From: Bacteroidota bacterium
GTDB taxonomy: Bacteria > Bacteroidota > Bacteroidia > Chitinophagales > LD1
Assembly (NCBI GenBank): GCA_018267385.1
Contig: JAFDYN010000007.1
Coordinates: forward strand, 62,001-126,000
DNA length: 64,000 bases
Direction of reading: 5' to 3'
The translations under genes and the position numbers were made by a program. Under the pieces are notes generated by a model, which was given only the letters and a program-made list of their open reading frames with translations, searched no databases and was not told where the DNA came from. Below are positions 17,842-26,256 of the stretch, one piece after another (the stretch's first letter is position 1; each line of letters starts with the position of its first letter).

Positions 17842-18621
17842 ATGACTACCCAGAAGTTCATATGGCCCGAAGGAGAGGAGCTGGTCTACCTCAGACCGCC
17901 TAAGGAAGAATATCACGGAAGGCTGCCCAACTTCTACCCGCCGGAATGGTTTCCGGAGCTAAATCTACTAAAGGAAAACTGGCAGGCCATAAGGGATGAG
18001 ATACTGGCCTATGAGCGTGAGCGGGGCAATATAAAAGGTATGGGCTCCTACTCTCCGGCACAGGTGAGTGGTACCGACTGGAGCACTATCAACCTGATGA
18101 GTTACATGGTACTCTTTCACAAAAACAGGGAGAGGTTTCCGGTGCTGACGGCGCTGACAGACCGCATACCAAACATCACGACCGTGACCATCAGTGTGCT
18201 CTCTCCACATACAGAGATCAAACCACACTATGGAGATACCAACGGTGTGATACGGGCCCACGTGGGCCTGATCGTGCCGGAGCCGTATCCGGCCATAGCG
18301 CTGCAGGTGGGCGATGAAGCACAAGGATGGGCAGACGGTGAGGTCATGGCATTCACCATCGTGCAGCGGCACCTGGCATGGAACCGATCAGACCACAAGC
18401 GCTATGTACTGATCATAGATTTTGTACCGGAGGTACTGGCCGACCGGCAAACGGAGATATGCCGTAAGACGCTGGGCAGCCAGACATATATTTTTCTGTA
18501 CAAGCGCATCGGTGTCTTGCGCCATTTGCCGGAGTTTCTCGCCGGTTTTTCTTGTGCGTTCTTTTCGTTCCTTTGGTGGTTTCTGCTGCCGGTGCAGCGG
18601 CGGCTGAAACTTTTCCTGTAG
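17842..18621 (+). CDS. Aspartyl/asparaginyl beta-hydroxylase-like Fe/2OG oxygenase
   Basis: A 259-residue paralogue of the gene at 12853-13620. The conserved core shows H129 (TEIKPHYGDTNG), H177 (QRHLAWN) and R187, with V-G-L between them; this family binds iron through two His only. The C-terminus is hydrophobic (~228-250) and ends LLPVQRRLKLFL, matching the LPVQKRF tail of the paralogue. Residues 1-110 are specific to this protein. It follows the flippase-like gene closely. Expected activity is hydroxylation of a membrane-linked or peptide substrate at the cytoplasmic face; the substrate is unknown. Confidence 0.8.
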   Translation: MTTQKFIWPEGEELVYLRPPKEEYHGRLPNFYPPEWFPELNLLKENWQAIRDEILAYERERGNIKGMGSYSPAQVSGTDWSTINLMSYMVLFHKNRERFPVLTALTDRIPNITTVTISVLSPHTEIKPHYGDTNGVIRAHVGLIVPEPYPAIALQVGDEAQGWADGEVMAFTIVQRHLAWNRSDHKRYVLIIDFVPEVLADRQTEICRKTLGSQTYIFLYKRIGVLRHLPEFLAGFSCAFFSFLWWFLLPVQRRLKLFL

Positions 18622-18640
18622 GTAAAGGAAATCGAGATTA

Positions 18641-19642
18641 TTATGCAGTAGCGGCCTTGCCGGGTTTTTTATATTCCAGGATATCTTTTTTCCATGGGAG
18701 GAATGTATTGATAAGCGGAGGTTTGGTAGCCAGCAGGAAGCAAAGGAATAGCATTTTGGAGGAAGTGAATCCCGCTTTGAGCGTAGCAAATTTGTAAGCC
18801 ACACCGATACTATCGGTCACATTCTCTACCTGGTGCCATACCAGAGACGGGAAGTACAGCACGTCTCCGGGGTACAGCAGTACCTCTGTACGCTGCGCCA
18901 GCTTGAGCAGTGGATATCGGGGGTCATCCAGCTTGTATGGATCTGCATCACTATAGAAATAATTGTACCGGCGCGGCCTCACACCTATAAAGAGGCGGTG
19001 ATTGGTCGGATAAAACACCCACCGCTTGATACCCTCTATCTGCACAAAGATCGTGATAGCGAAACCATCATGGATCGGCGTCATGGTATTCTTGCCGCCC
19101 ATAAAGAAATAATTCAAGTCATTTTGTGCGCCCGCAGGTCGAAATTTGCGCAGCCAGCTATAGTCAAAATCCTGACGCAGGCCTGACTGCTCATCTACGA
19201 TACGGGAAAACTTGAGATAGCGCTTAGACCCCTGCTTCATATTGTCTATGTACTCACTAAACTTGACTACATCATAAGCCTGGTCTGTATCTTTGATGAG
19301 ACCGGGGTTATTGACCAGTGTGACATCCTCATGTCCGTATTTTTCTTTGAAGTAGTCAAAGTTCCACTTGCCCTGGCATGGCCAGTCTGACGCAGCACCG
19401 CGAAAAACGATAGGGCAGTGATCGTCTTTCACGGGATCAGTATACTCTCCCTTTTTATATTCTATCACACGAAAATTGTCCGTATTGGGATGCTCAGAGG
19501 CATACTTTTCTATTTCCCGGTACAGTTTCTTTTCTGTACTGCCAAAGGCTTTTTGATACCATTTTTCACCCAGGATATGTTCGGCGAAAAAGAGAAAATT
19601 ATACTGCAGCCATTGGCTGGTCTTGACATTGCTCGGCTTCAT
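18641..19642 (-). CDS. JmjC/cupin_8-type oxygenase-like protein with HxG motif
   Basis: A 333-residue protein of the cupin_8 (JmjC, FIH-like) group. The core aligns well: P-I-V-F-R-G (~77), the first metal strand MTPIHDGFAITIFVQIEG (187-204), K-R-W, then YPGDVLYFPSLVWHQVEN (257-274) with distal His H270. In typical members the strand reads H-x-D. Here the residues are H191-D192-G193, so the carboxylate position is Gly; counting from the invariant Gln at 201 supports this alignment. The protein may therefore be a halide-accepting enzyme, use D192 atypically, or be inactive. Residues ~294-310 are hydrophobic. It is convergent with the beta-hydroxylase-like gene (19-base gap). The iron ligand set needs structural proof. 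Confidence 0.7.
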   Translation of the reverse strand: MKPSNVKTSQWLQYNFLFFAEHILGEKWYQKAFGSTEKKLYREIEKYASEHPNTDNFRVIEYKKGEYTDPVKDDHCPIVFRGAASDWPCQGKWNFDYFKEKYGHEDVTLVNNPGLIKDTDQAYDVVKFSEYIDNMKQGSKRYLKFSRIVDEQSGLRQDFDYSWLRKFRPAGAQNDLNYFFMGGKNTMTPIHDGFAITIFVQIEGIKRWVFYPTNHRLFIGVRPRRYNYFYSDADPYKLDDPRYPLLKLAQRTEVLLYPGDVLYFPSLVWHQVENVTDSIGVAYKFATLKAGFTSSKMLFLCFLLATKPPLINTFLPWKKDILEYKKPGKAATA

Positions 19643-19751
19643 GTGGCGAGGTTTGAATCAGGGGATTGATCTTTTCAATATTACTAAAAAAAATTCTTCT
19701 GTGGGTCAAAGAAAAGGCAGGACAAACAAGCCGGAAAATATCAGTGTGACC

Positions 19752-20531
19752 TTACTTAAAGAGGTTCAGGAACCTTCGCACCAGGCCACCGATCATATAG
19801 AGCAGCTCATGTATCAGAATGAGTGGACCTGGACTGTGAGAGAGCAGGAACCTGAGGTGGCGCCAGCCGTCTCTCCATGGGCGCAGATGTGAGGGCCGCC
19901 CCCTGCCATCAGGAGAGAGCACCACCGGCACCTCTGTGATGCGCAGGTGATGGATAGTGGCGGCTACGATCATCTCAGAGGCAAACTCCATACCTGTGGT
20001 AGCAAGGTCCAGATCGAGCAGCGCCCGGCGCCGGAAGGCCCTGAGGCCACAGTGAAAATCACCTATTTCGCTGCGGATGAAAAGGCGGCCCAGCGTGGAT
20101 AGTATAGGATTGCCCACATACTTATTCATCATAGGCATAGCCCGGGGCTTGATCTCTCCCTTGAATCTATTGCCTATGACCAGGTCATAACCCTCTCTTA
20201 GTTTGACCACAAAGGGATCTATCTGGCTGAAGTCATAACTATCATCTGAGTCTCCCATCACTATATACTGCCCTCGTGCGGCTCTAAATGCGCCCATCAG
20301 CGCCCTGCCGTAGCCACGCTCAGGAGTCTCTATCACGGTCACGCCGCAGTCTCTGGCTATCTGCTGCGATCCATCCGTACTGCCATTGTCACCTATGATG
20401 ATCTCACCGCTCACACCACTGGTAGCCAGATAGAGTTTGGCCTTTTGTATGCAGCCTTTCAGTGTGCTTGCTTCATTGAGGCAGGGCATCACGATACTTA
20501 ACTCTATTTCTTCCGGTCGGTCAGGGAGCAT
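19752..20531 (-). CDS. Family 2 glycosyltransferase (DPM1-like)
   Basis: About 259 residues from the ATG at 20531; the frame also offers a TTG at 20579. It is a GT-A enzyme of the GT2 family: LSIVMPCLNEASTL at the N-terminus, IGDNGSTDGSQQIA, and the metal/nucleotide motif GDSDDSYDF. The overall sequence resembles dolichyl/polyprenyl phosphate mannose or glucose synthases, with a hydrophobic C-terminal region of about 20 residues. It would charge a polyprenyl phosphate with a sugar for use by the GT-C-like proteins in this locus, an inference from context. It is divergent from the ABC gene at 20754. Confidence 0.8.
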   Translation of the reverse strand: MLPDRPEEIELSIVMPCLNEASTLKGCIQKAKLYLATSGVSGEIIIGDNGSTDGSQQIARDCGVTVIETPERGYGRALMGAFRAARGQYIVMGDSDDSYDFSQIDPFVVKLREGYDLVIGNRFKGEIKPRAMPMMNKYVGNPILSTLGRLFIRSEIGDFHCGLRAFRRRALLDLDLATTGMEFASEMIVAATIHHLRITEVPVVLSPDGRGRPSHLRPWRDGWRHLRFLLSHSPGPLILIHELLYMIGGLVRRFLNLFK

Positions 20532-20753
20532 GAATAGCCGCTGCTGTATTTTAGGTGAATAAGCTAAAGTTATGGCCAAGATTCTTAATATTTTTCAATT
20601 TGCGAAGACTCCGGCCTCCTGAGCGAAAATAAAAGCAGCGTAGTGGCACTATCACCGTCTATGCGCACATATATATGCGATCAGAGATATGCTATCTGAC
20701 ACATGAGGATGCAGATGTGCGAAAGAAGCTGTAAAATTGTAAAGCTACGATAC

Positions 20754-22049
20754 ATGACCGGTACGCCTGCCATAGTGATACAAAATCTCAGCAAAAGGTA
20801 TAAGCTGAAAACGGAAAGCCAGATGGCTGCCGGTGAGGCAGACTTTTATGCGCTGCGCGATGTATCTCTGGAGGTGCAAAAGGGAGATATGGTAGGTATC
20901 ATAGGCAGCAATGGATCCGGCAAGAGTACACTACTCAAGATCCTCAGCCAGATCACCCGGCCGAGTGAAGGAGAAGTGCGGTTTTATGGTACAGTCTCAT
21001 CTATCCTGGATATAGGCACAAACTTTCACCCGGACCTGACCGGGCGCGAAAATGTGACCATGCACCTCCGTCTGAAGGGAGTGTCTCCCGGTGAGTTTGA
21101 TCAGCGCTATGCAGCCATACATACTTTTAGTGAGATCGGTTCTTTCTTTGACCAGCCGGTCAAGATCTATAGCAGTGGTATGTTTCTACGTCTCGCCTTT
21201 TCTGTCGCCTTTCACCTGCATGCAGATATACTCCTGCTGGATGAGGTCCTGTCTGTAGGCGATGAAGGTTTCCGCCTGAAATGCCAGGATATGCTGCAGC
21301 GGCTGGCTACTGAGGGCAGGACCATCCTCTTCGTCTCGCACAGCAGGAATGAGGTGCTGGAGCTCAGCACGAAGTGTCTGTGGCTGGACAAGGGGATGGT
21401 AAAAAAATATGATAAGCCTGCCTTTGTGCTGGCAGAGTATTTCTCTATGCATCAAGACAACTATGACCAGCGCAAGCTCGTGGTAGATATAGACAAGACT
21501 GCGGGCCAGGAGCATATAGAGCAAAATGGGAGTATAGACCTGACGTGGGAGGCAGATGTAGCTCCGGGCAATGATGCCTTCTCCATCAGAGAGCTATCAG
21601 TGACAGGAGCGGTGAAAGGGGAACCTATATACAATACCGGCCCCATAAAGCTGAAGTTTGTAATAGACAAAAAGAAAAAGGGAGTATATGTAGGCGCTTT
21701 TTTCTTCCTGCAGGATGTTTTTCATCAGTCGGTCATGGTAGGGCATCTGCTGAATAATACTGAAAAAAAAGACCTGAGCAGTCAGTGGAAAGATCAGGTA
21801 GGCCTGATGGAGATATGCTGCGAGATACCGGCCGATTGGCTGCTGCCGGGCAAGTATTACCTGTTTCCGCGCTTTGGAGTGGAGAGCGGGGAGTGGACGG
21901 CTACTTCAGAGGAGGGTATTCGCTTTTCAGAGAAGCTAAACTTCACGGTGACACCACACCCCTCCTATACGGACTATATCGGCGATCCCGGCAAGGGCGC
22001 CCTCAGGCCTGGCCTGGCCTGGCGCATCTCCCCTATAGGGGGCGACTGA
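20754..22049 (+). CDS. Wzt-type ABC transporter ATP-binding protein
   Basis: About 431 residues from the ATG at 20754; the upstream in-frame ATG at 20703 adds 17 unlikely residues. The ATPase domain shows Walker A GSNGSGKST (51-59), signature YSSGMFLRLAF, Walker B DILLLDEVLSVGDE and the switch His in LFVSHS. A C-terminal beta-rich domain (~260-431) is the type that binds the non-reducing-end cap of O-antigen in Wzt proteins. It exports a finished polysaccharide or teichoic-acid-like polymer with a Wzm/TagG-type permease. No such permease lies in the window, so it must be encoded elsewhere. The C-terminal domain may recognise a cap made by the nearby modifying enzymes (inference). Confidence 0.85.
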   Translation: MTGTPAIVIQNLSKRYKLKTESQMAAGEADFYALRDVSLEVQKGDMVGIIGSNGSGKSTLLKILSQITRPSEGEVRFYGTVSSILDIGTNFHPDLTGRENVTMHLRLKGVSPGEFDQRYAAIHTFSEIGSFFDQPVKIYSSGMFLRLAFSVAFHLHADILLLDEVLSVGDEGFRLKCQDMLQRLATEGRTILFVSHSRNEVLELSTKCLWLDKGMVKKYDKPAFVLAEYFSMHQDNYDQRKLVVDIDKTAGQEHIEQNGSIDLTWEADVAPGNDAFSIRELSVTGAVKGEPIYNTGPIKLKFVIDKKKKGVYVGAFFFLQDVFHQSVMVGHLLNNTEKKDLSSQWKDQVGLMEICCEIPADWLLPGKYYLFPRFGVESGEWTATSEEGIRFSEKLNFTVTPHPSYTDYIGDPGKGALRPGLAWRISPIGGD

Positions 22050-22054
22050 AACTA

Positions 22055-23773
22055 CTACTGACCGAGGTGATAGATCTGCAGGCTATCTGTGATATCGCGC
22101 GCATCACTTTTTTGTAGCGTCATGAGGGCAGTGCCGGTATCAGCTGATATGGGTAGTATATAATGATGTTCGGCCTCCATATAGGACCGGAGTATGGATA
22201 GATGCTGAGGGGTAGAGACGATCACGACCTTCTGGTGGCGAGATCTGAGATAATCCCAGAAAGATGGAAAGGCAGCCATATCACAATGGCACTCCTGCTC
22301 CAGGTACCGCCTGTAGTATGGGAGGAATGGTATATTGAATCCATCTGTGATGTAAATCCTGTGGAAAGCAGAGAAATCAAATGGGTGAAAAGGCTCGTTG
22401 CTCAGAAAAAGATAGTCACAGGACGACGAGTTGACTACCAGTACCTTGCCACCTGCTACGTGGCTGATAGTGGCCAGAGTGCTCTGGTAGGCTCCCCTAT
22501 ACCCGCGCAGTGTGTCTGCCTCTGCAGACAGACGCGACAGGTGGATCATAGAAAGCGTAAGAACAGGTAAAGCCACCACTATCATGCGCCGCTGAGTAAG
22601 CAGCGCAGGAAGAGCTGCTATAAGCTGCGCCAGGATAAAAATGCTGAGTAAGGGAAGGAACGATCGGTCATTGACTTTGTCGGTATAGGTCTGTACTGCT
22701 ATCAGTACCCAGAATGAGGCTGCAAACACTAACCACTGTAAAAGATACCATGCAGACTGTGGCCGCCTGCGTATCAGCAGCGCGAGGCTCAGCAGCCATG
22801 AGATCACACAGAGATACCAATAGCGGCCAGCTATATTGGTCATGACTCTCGCCACCCGGCTCCACTGGCGTGCATCTGTATAGAGCGGCCGCTCCGGCAG
22901 GATGAGTGAGCGCATATAGGATGGGGTCAGGACCGGGGGGTCTACCCAGATAATGTTTTTTACAGCCTCCCACCTCACGGTATCTCTATGGCTGTGCATC
23001 TGTGACAGGGGTACGGCATTTTCGCGATCAGTAAACTGCGCCTCTATGTCAGGCTCTACCTGCTTGTAAAAGTATGGAGTGGTGCTGAGATCATAGGCTA
23101 TAGCCGCTAAAACTACCCCCAGGAATAATACAGGAAAGAGAAAGACAGATATCAGCTGGCGTATTCTTTTTATGTAGAGAAAGCCAAAGACAAACACCTG
23201 CAGGAGCACGGCTGTGGCTGACTCTGATCTGGTCAGTGTACCTATAGCAAAGCCGGAGCAGAGCAGTATAAAAAGCCCCGGCTGCCTGCGGATAGATCCC
23301 GCCGCCCCAAAAAAATATACCAGCCCCAGCAGTGAGGACCCCACCAGCATGTATGAGACTCGTGTAAACAGGAAGTGAATATTGGAATCTGCCATGACGA
23401 GAAAATAAACGAGCGCAGCTATGACAGCGCCGATGCCCGCACCCGATATCTCAGCCACGACAGAGAGTATAATATAAACAGCTAGCAGACATGACAAAAA
23501 CAGGTAGCTATACAGGAACCAGGAGACCCACTCTACGCCGGGGTATGCCTGGTACAGCAGGGAGTATAGATGAGAGGTTCCTATATTGCCGAGAAAGTAG
23601 ACGGACCGAAAGGGCAGGCCGCCTGTCAGGTGCCCGCTATAGAAACTATCAAACATCCCCTCATACTCTACATAGAAAAAACCGTAGTACAAGTAGGTAA
23701 ACAGGAAGCAAGCCGCTGTCACCAGCACGGCTATGAGAAATAAAGACCTGCGGTCCGATGAGGAATTTCGCAT
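22055..23773 (-). CDS. Polytopic membrane protein, GT-C-like
   Basis: A 572-residue protein with about eleven membrane helices through residue ~425 and a soluble C-terminal domain of ~140 residues. The first extracytoplasmic loop contains VEYEGMFDSFYSGHL (~34-48) with the Glu/Asp expected in GT-C catalysis. No named family was recognised. It is convergent with the ABC gene (5-base gap) and divergent from the PhyH gene at 23877. A lipid-phosphosugar-dependent transferase is the best guess; a polymerase or a non-enzymatic membrane protein cannot be excluded. Confidence 0.45.
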   Translation of the reverse strand: MRNSSSDRRSLFLIAVLVTAACFLFTYLYYGFFYVEYEGMFDSFYSGHLTGGLPFRSVYFLGNIGTSHLYSLLYQAYPGVEWVSWFLYSYLFLSCLLAVYIILSVVAEISGAGIGAVIAALVYFLVMADSNIHFLFTRVSYMLVGSSLLGLVYFFGAAGSIRRQPGLFILLCSGFAIGTLTRSESATAVLLQVFVFGFLYIKRIRQLISVFLFPVLFLGVVLAAIAYDLSTTPYFYKQVEPDIEAQFTDRENAVPLSQMHSHRDTVRWEAVKNIIWVDPPVLTPSYMRSLILPERPLYTDARQWSRVARVMTNIAGRYWYLCVISWLLSLALLIRRRPQSAWYLLQWLVFAASFWVLIAVQTYTDKVNDRSFLPLLSIFILAQLIAALPALLTQRRMIVVALPVLTLSMIHLSRLSAEADTLRGYRGAYQSTLATISHVAGGKVLVVNSSSCDYLFLSNEPFHPFDFSAFHRIYITDGFNIPFLPYYRRYLEQECHCDMAAFPSFWDYLRSRHQKVVIVSTPQHLSILRSYMEAEHHYILPISADTGTALMTLQKSDARDITDSLQIYHLGQ

Positions 23774-23861
23774 TTTACAATCGTGAGGCAGATCCCCGCA
23801 CCATCTGTATCAGGTGATAGTGCAGCCACCTGTATACTCAGCAAAATATAGAATAATTGCC

Positions 23862-23869
23862 TATTTTTC
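23862..23869 (+). promoter_or_regulatory. Putative -7 element of the PhyH gene
   Basis: TATTTTTC is a 7/8 match to TAnnTTTG. It ends only 7 bases before the ATG at 23877, predicting an almost leaderless message. The PhyH fold starts right at that ATG, so a later start is unlikely. Confidence 0.35.
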
Positions 23870-23876
23870 GGATACA

Positions 23877-24767
23877 ATGAAGCTCAATCAGCTATTTGCA
23901 GATGTAGCCGCCCAGGAGCAGTTTGAGCGGGATGGATATATAGTGATAGATCTCACTACGCCGGAAATCGTCCGTCATCTGGGCCGGCGGTTTTATGATC
24001 TCAATCCCGATATCCCTGAGGGGTTTTCATCAGGCGCCACAGAGGTAGAGGAACGGGTCAAAAAAGAAATTTTTGCTGAGATGGACGCGCTGCTCGGACC
24101 TCCGCTGGATCGTACTTTTATCAACTATAAAAAGCTCGGTAGCACCTTTCTCTGCAAAGCCCCGGGAGACAAAGGACACGTGAATGTACACCAGGACTGG
24201 AGTGTGGTAGACGAGTCGAGATATGCCTCGGCGACTGTATGGATACCCACAGAGCCGGTAGATGAGCGCAACGGTGCCCTGCGGGTGCTGCCTGGTAGCC
24301 ACTTGTTCTTCAATAAACTACGCAACACTCATATACCTGTGAGCTATCGCGGTAGTGAGCAACTCATCTGGGATCACATGCTCACAGTGCCCATGCAGCC
24401 GGGTCAGGCTTTCGTGCTCAATCATGCTGTGATACACGCATCATCTGCCAATAGAACCGAAAGAGCCCGTGTGGTCATAGCATACGGCATCACCTCTGCC
24501 CAGGCCCAGCTCACATTTCACTACAGGGGGCCCTCACAGCCCGGAGACCTGCTGGAAAAATTTGAAATGCCGGATGATTTTTTTCTCAGGTATCATAATA
24601 TCGGCGAGCGGCCGCTGGTAGGTGTCATGACTGGTCAGTTTGACTATCCGGTGCCTGCAGTGAGCAGAGAGGAAATCTATGGTATGATAAGGCGTGAGAG
24701 GGAGAGGAGACGGGATATTCCTTACTTCCGTGAGCACTGGATAGAGCCTCATGCATCTGCTTTATAA
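23877..24767 (+). CDS. PhyH-family Fe(II)/2OG dioxygenase
   Basis: A 296-residue phytanoyl-CoA dioxygenase-like protein from the ATG at 23877; the open frame upstream (GTG at 23814) adds an unlikely N-terminus. Iron ligands are H105-Q-D107 (VNVHQDWSVVDE) and H187 (VLNHAVIHASSAN), with R198 for 2-oxoglutarate. It also has V-W-I-P, V-L-P-G-S-H and a D-D-F-F-L near the C-terminus seen in other PhyH proteins here. Its stop codon is directly followed by the ATG of the SGNH hydrolase, so the two are co-translated and may act on the same product. Confidence 0.85.
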   Translation: MKLNQLFADVAAQEQFERDGYIVIDLTTPEIVRHLGRRFYDLNPDIPEGFSSGATEVEERVKKEIFAEMDALLGPPLDRTFINYKKLGSTFLCKAPGDKGHVNVHQDWSVVDESRYASATVWIPTEPVDERNGALRVLPGSHLFFNKLRNTHIPVSYRGSEQLIWDHMLTVPMQPGQAFVLNHAVIHASSANRTERARVVIAYGITSAQAQLTFHYRGPSQPGDLLEKFEMPDDFFLRYHNIGERPLVGVMTGQFDYPVPAVSREEIYGMIRRERERRRDIPYFREHWIEPHASAL

Positions 24768-25949
24768 ATGTCTGCTCAGGTGAAAAAACGCAATTGGCTC
24801 TTCCGTCTTATCATGATCGTACTCCTGCTGGCTGTGCTGGAGGCCATAGGCTATATAGCTATGTGGGCCAATAGCCGCTCCTTTGACTGGGTCAATACGA
24901 AAAACTACTTTAAGGTACGGGCCATGCTCATAGGTGATACGGCTGCTGATCAGCGGGCCAGGTATCTCTCACAGCCATATCTGGGATATATACCGGACCC
25001 GGGCTATGCCGCGCATGGTGAGGTACAGCACAATGATGCAGGATACAGGGGCGAAAAGATACCGCTGGTCCGCAGCCGTAAGCTAAGGATACTCTGTCTG
25101 GGGGGATCCACCACCTATGGCCTGGGCGTACCCTTGCCATATCAGACTTACCCTGCGAGACTGTCCTTTCTCCTTAATAAAGTTATAAAGGAAGATAGCG
25201 CACTGCACACAATGTATGGCGGAGCTGAGGTACTCAATGCCGGGCTTGAGGCTGGTACGTCTGCAGAGGAGCTGGAGCAGTACCTCATGAAATACCGGTA
25301 CTACCGGCCCGATATAGTGATAGTGCACAGCGGAGTGAATGATGCAGAGATCATGGCGAGCGCAGACAGGGATTTTCAGCTGGACTATACCCACTACCGG
25401 CGGCTGCAGTTTCATCTCGAGCCACTACCCCAGCCAGCTCGTTTTTTCATGCATTCTTATCTCTTCAGCTATCTTGCTATCAGGTTGTTTTATGCAAATT
25501 TCTACTATAGCGGCGTGAATGGCCGTCAGTGCTATGTCCGGCAGAGGGGCCAGCAGTTTGCTCACTGGTCAGACATAGATGCGGATACCATACGCTGGGG
25601 TGCCGGCCACCTATACCTCCCCTTCTATCGCAATACCCAAAGTCTCTACGCAGAGGTGATACGGGATAGCGCTATACTACTGGTCCTGCCTAATATCCTG
25701 AATGAAAAGGACTCCTTTGTCAATAGTAGCCCAAGGTACAGGGACCTATGTGCAGAGAACGTCCGTATATCCTGTGATCTGGCTGACCGGACAGGTGGGA
25801 TCATTGTACCTTTTGCATATGACTCGATACATGACCCGCATAGCTGGCTGGATGACTGCCACCTGGATAGTACTGGTGAGTGGAACAAGGCCTCTGTGCT
25901 GCTGCCCGTGGTGGTCAGATGTGCGCTGCAGCGCCACGCTCAGCGATAG
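24768..25949 (+). CDS. Membrane-anchored SGNH/GDSL hydrolase
   Basis: A 393-residue protein with a single N-terminal membrane anchor (~11-32) and an SGNH domain. Block I is CLGGSTTYGLG with nucleophile Ser114, the Asn block is HSGVNDAEI (~184), and block V is DDCHLDSTG with the Asp/His pair. The GGST variant of block I is common in secreted, glycan-linked SGNH esterases or acetyltransferases. Its coupling to the PhyH gene and its position before the ACP/KAS III genes point to acyl-group addition or removal on the exported product. The substrate is unknown. Confidence 0.75.
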   Translation: MSAQVKKRNWLFRLIMIVLLLAVLEAIGYIAMWANSRSFDWVNTKNYFKVRAMLIGDTAADQRARYLSQPYLGYIPDPGYAAHGEVQHNDAGYRGEKIPLVRSRKLRILCLGGSTTYGLGVPLPYQTYPARLSFLLNKVIKEDSALHTMYGGAEVLNAGLEAGTSAEELEQYLMKYRYYRPDIVIVHSGVNDAEIMASADRDFQLDYTHYRRLQFHLEPLPQPARFFMHSYLFSYLAIRLFYANFYYSGVNGRQCYVRQRGQQFAHWSDIDADTIRWGAGHLYLPFYRNTQSLYAEVIRDSAILLVLPNILNEKDSFVNSSPRYRDLCAENVRISCDLADRTGGIIVPFAYDSIHDPHSWLDDCHLDSTGEWNKASVLLPVVVRCALQRHAQR

Positions 25950-26016
25950 ACAGGACCATCAATGAACAGCCCGGAGGTACTGTGGAAAGTACGACCCGCA
26001 CATAGGGGTATTTTCT

Positions 26017-26024
26017 TATTTTTA
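26017..26024 (+). promoter_or_regulatory. Putative -7 element of the ACP operon
   Basis: TATTTTTA (7/8 match to TAnnTTTG) ends 4 bases before the ATG of the acyl carrier protein. It lies in the 79-base gap after the SGNH gene. A nearly leaderless transcript is predicted if it is used. Confidence 0.3.
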
Positions 26025-26028
26025 CTCT

Positions 26029-26256
26029 ATGCAGATCAATGACTTTACAGAGAAATTTGTGACATGCCTCAATAGCGCTCCTGTAGTGCCGGTAGATGGC
26101 GCTACAAATTTCAAAAAGCTGGATGAGTGGAGCTCGATCTTTGCCCTGATAGTGATAGCAATGGTAGACAGCGAGTATGGCAAAACGCTAACCTCAGATG
26201 ATATCAGGAATGCCGAAACCATTAATGATCTCTACCACATCATTCAATCAAAGTAA
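26029..26256 (+). CDS. Acyl carrier protein
   Basis: A 75-residue ACP of the kind found next to KAS III genes in Bacteroidota glycan loci. Helix II reads LDEWSSIFALIVIAMV, where most relatives have L-D-E-W-D-S-L. The phosphopantetheine serine is S36, so the usual DSL has become SSI. The rest (LTSDDIRNAETINDLYHII) is standard. It should carry an acyl thioester for the KAS III encoded next, whose ATG overlaps this stop codon by one base. The Asp-to-Ser change may alter recognition by the phosphopantetheinyl transferase or partner enzymes, but the acceptor Ser is present. Confidence 0.8.
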   Translation: MQINDFTEKFVTCLNSAPVVPVDGATNFKKLDEWSSIFALIVIAMVDSEYGKTLTSDDIRNAETINDLYHIIQSK

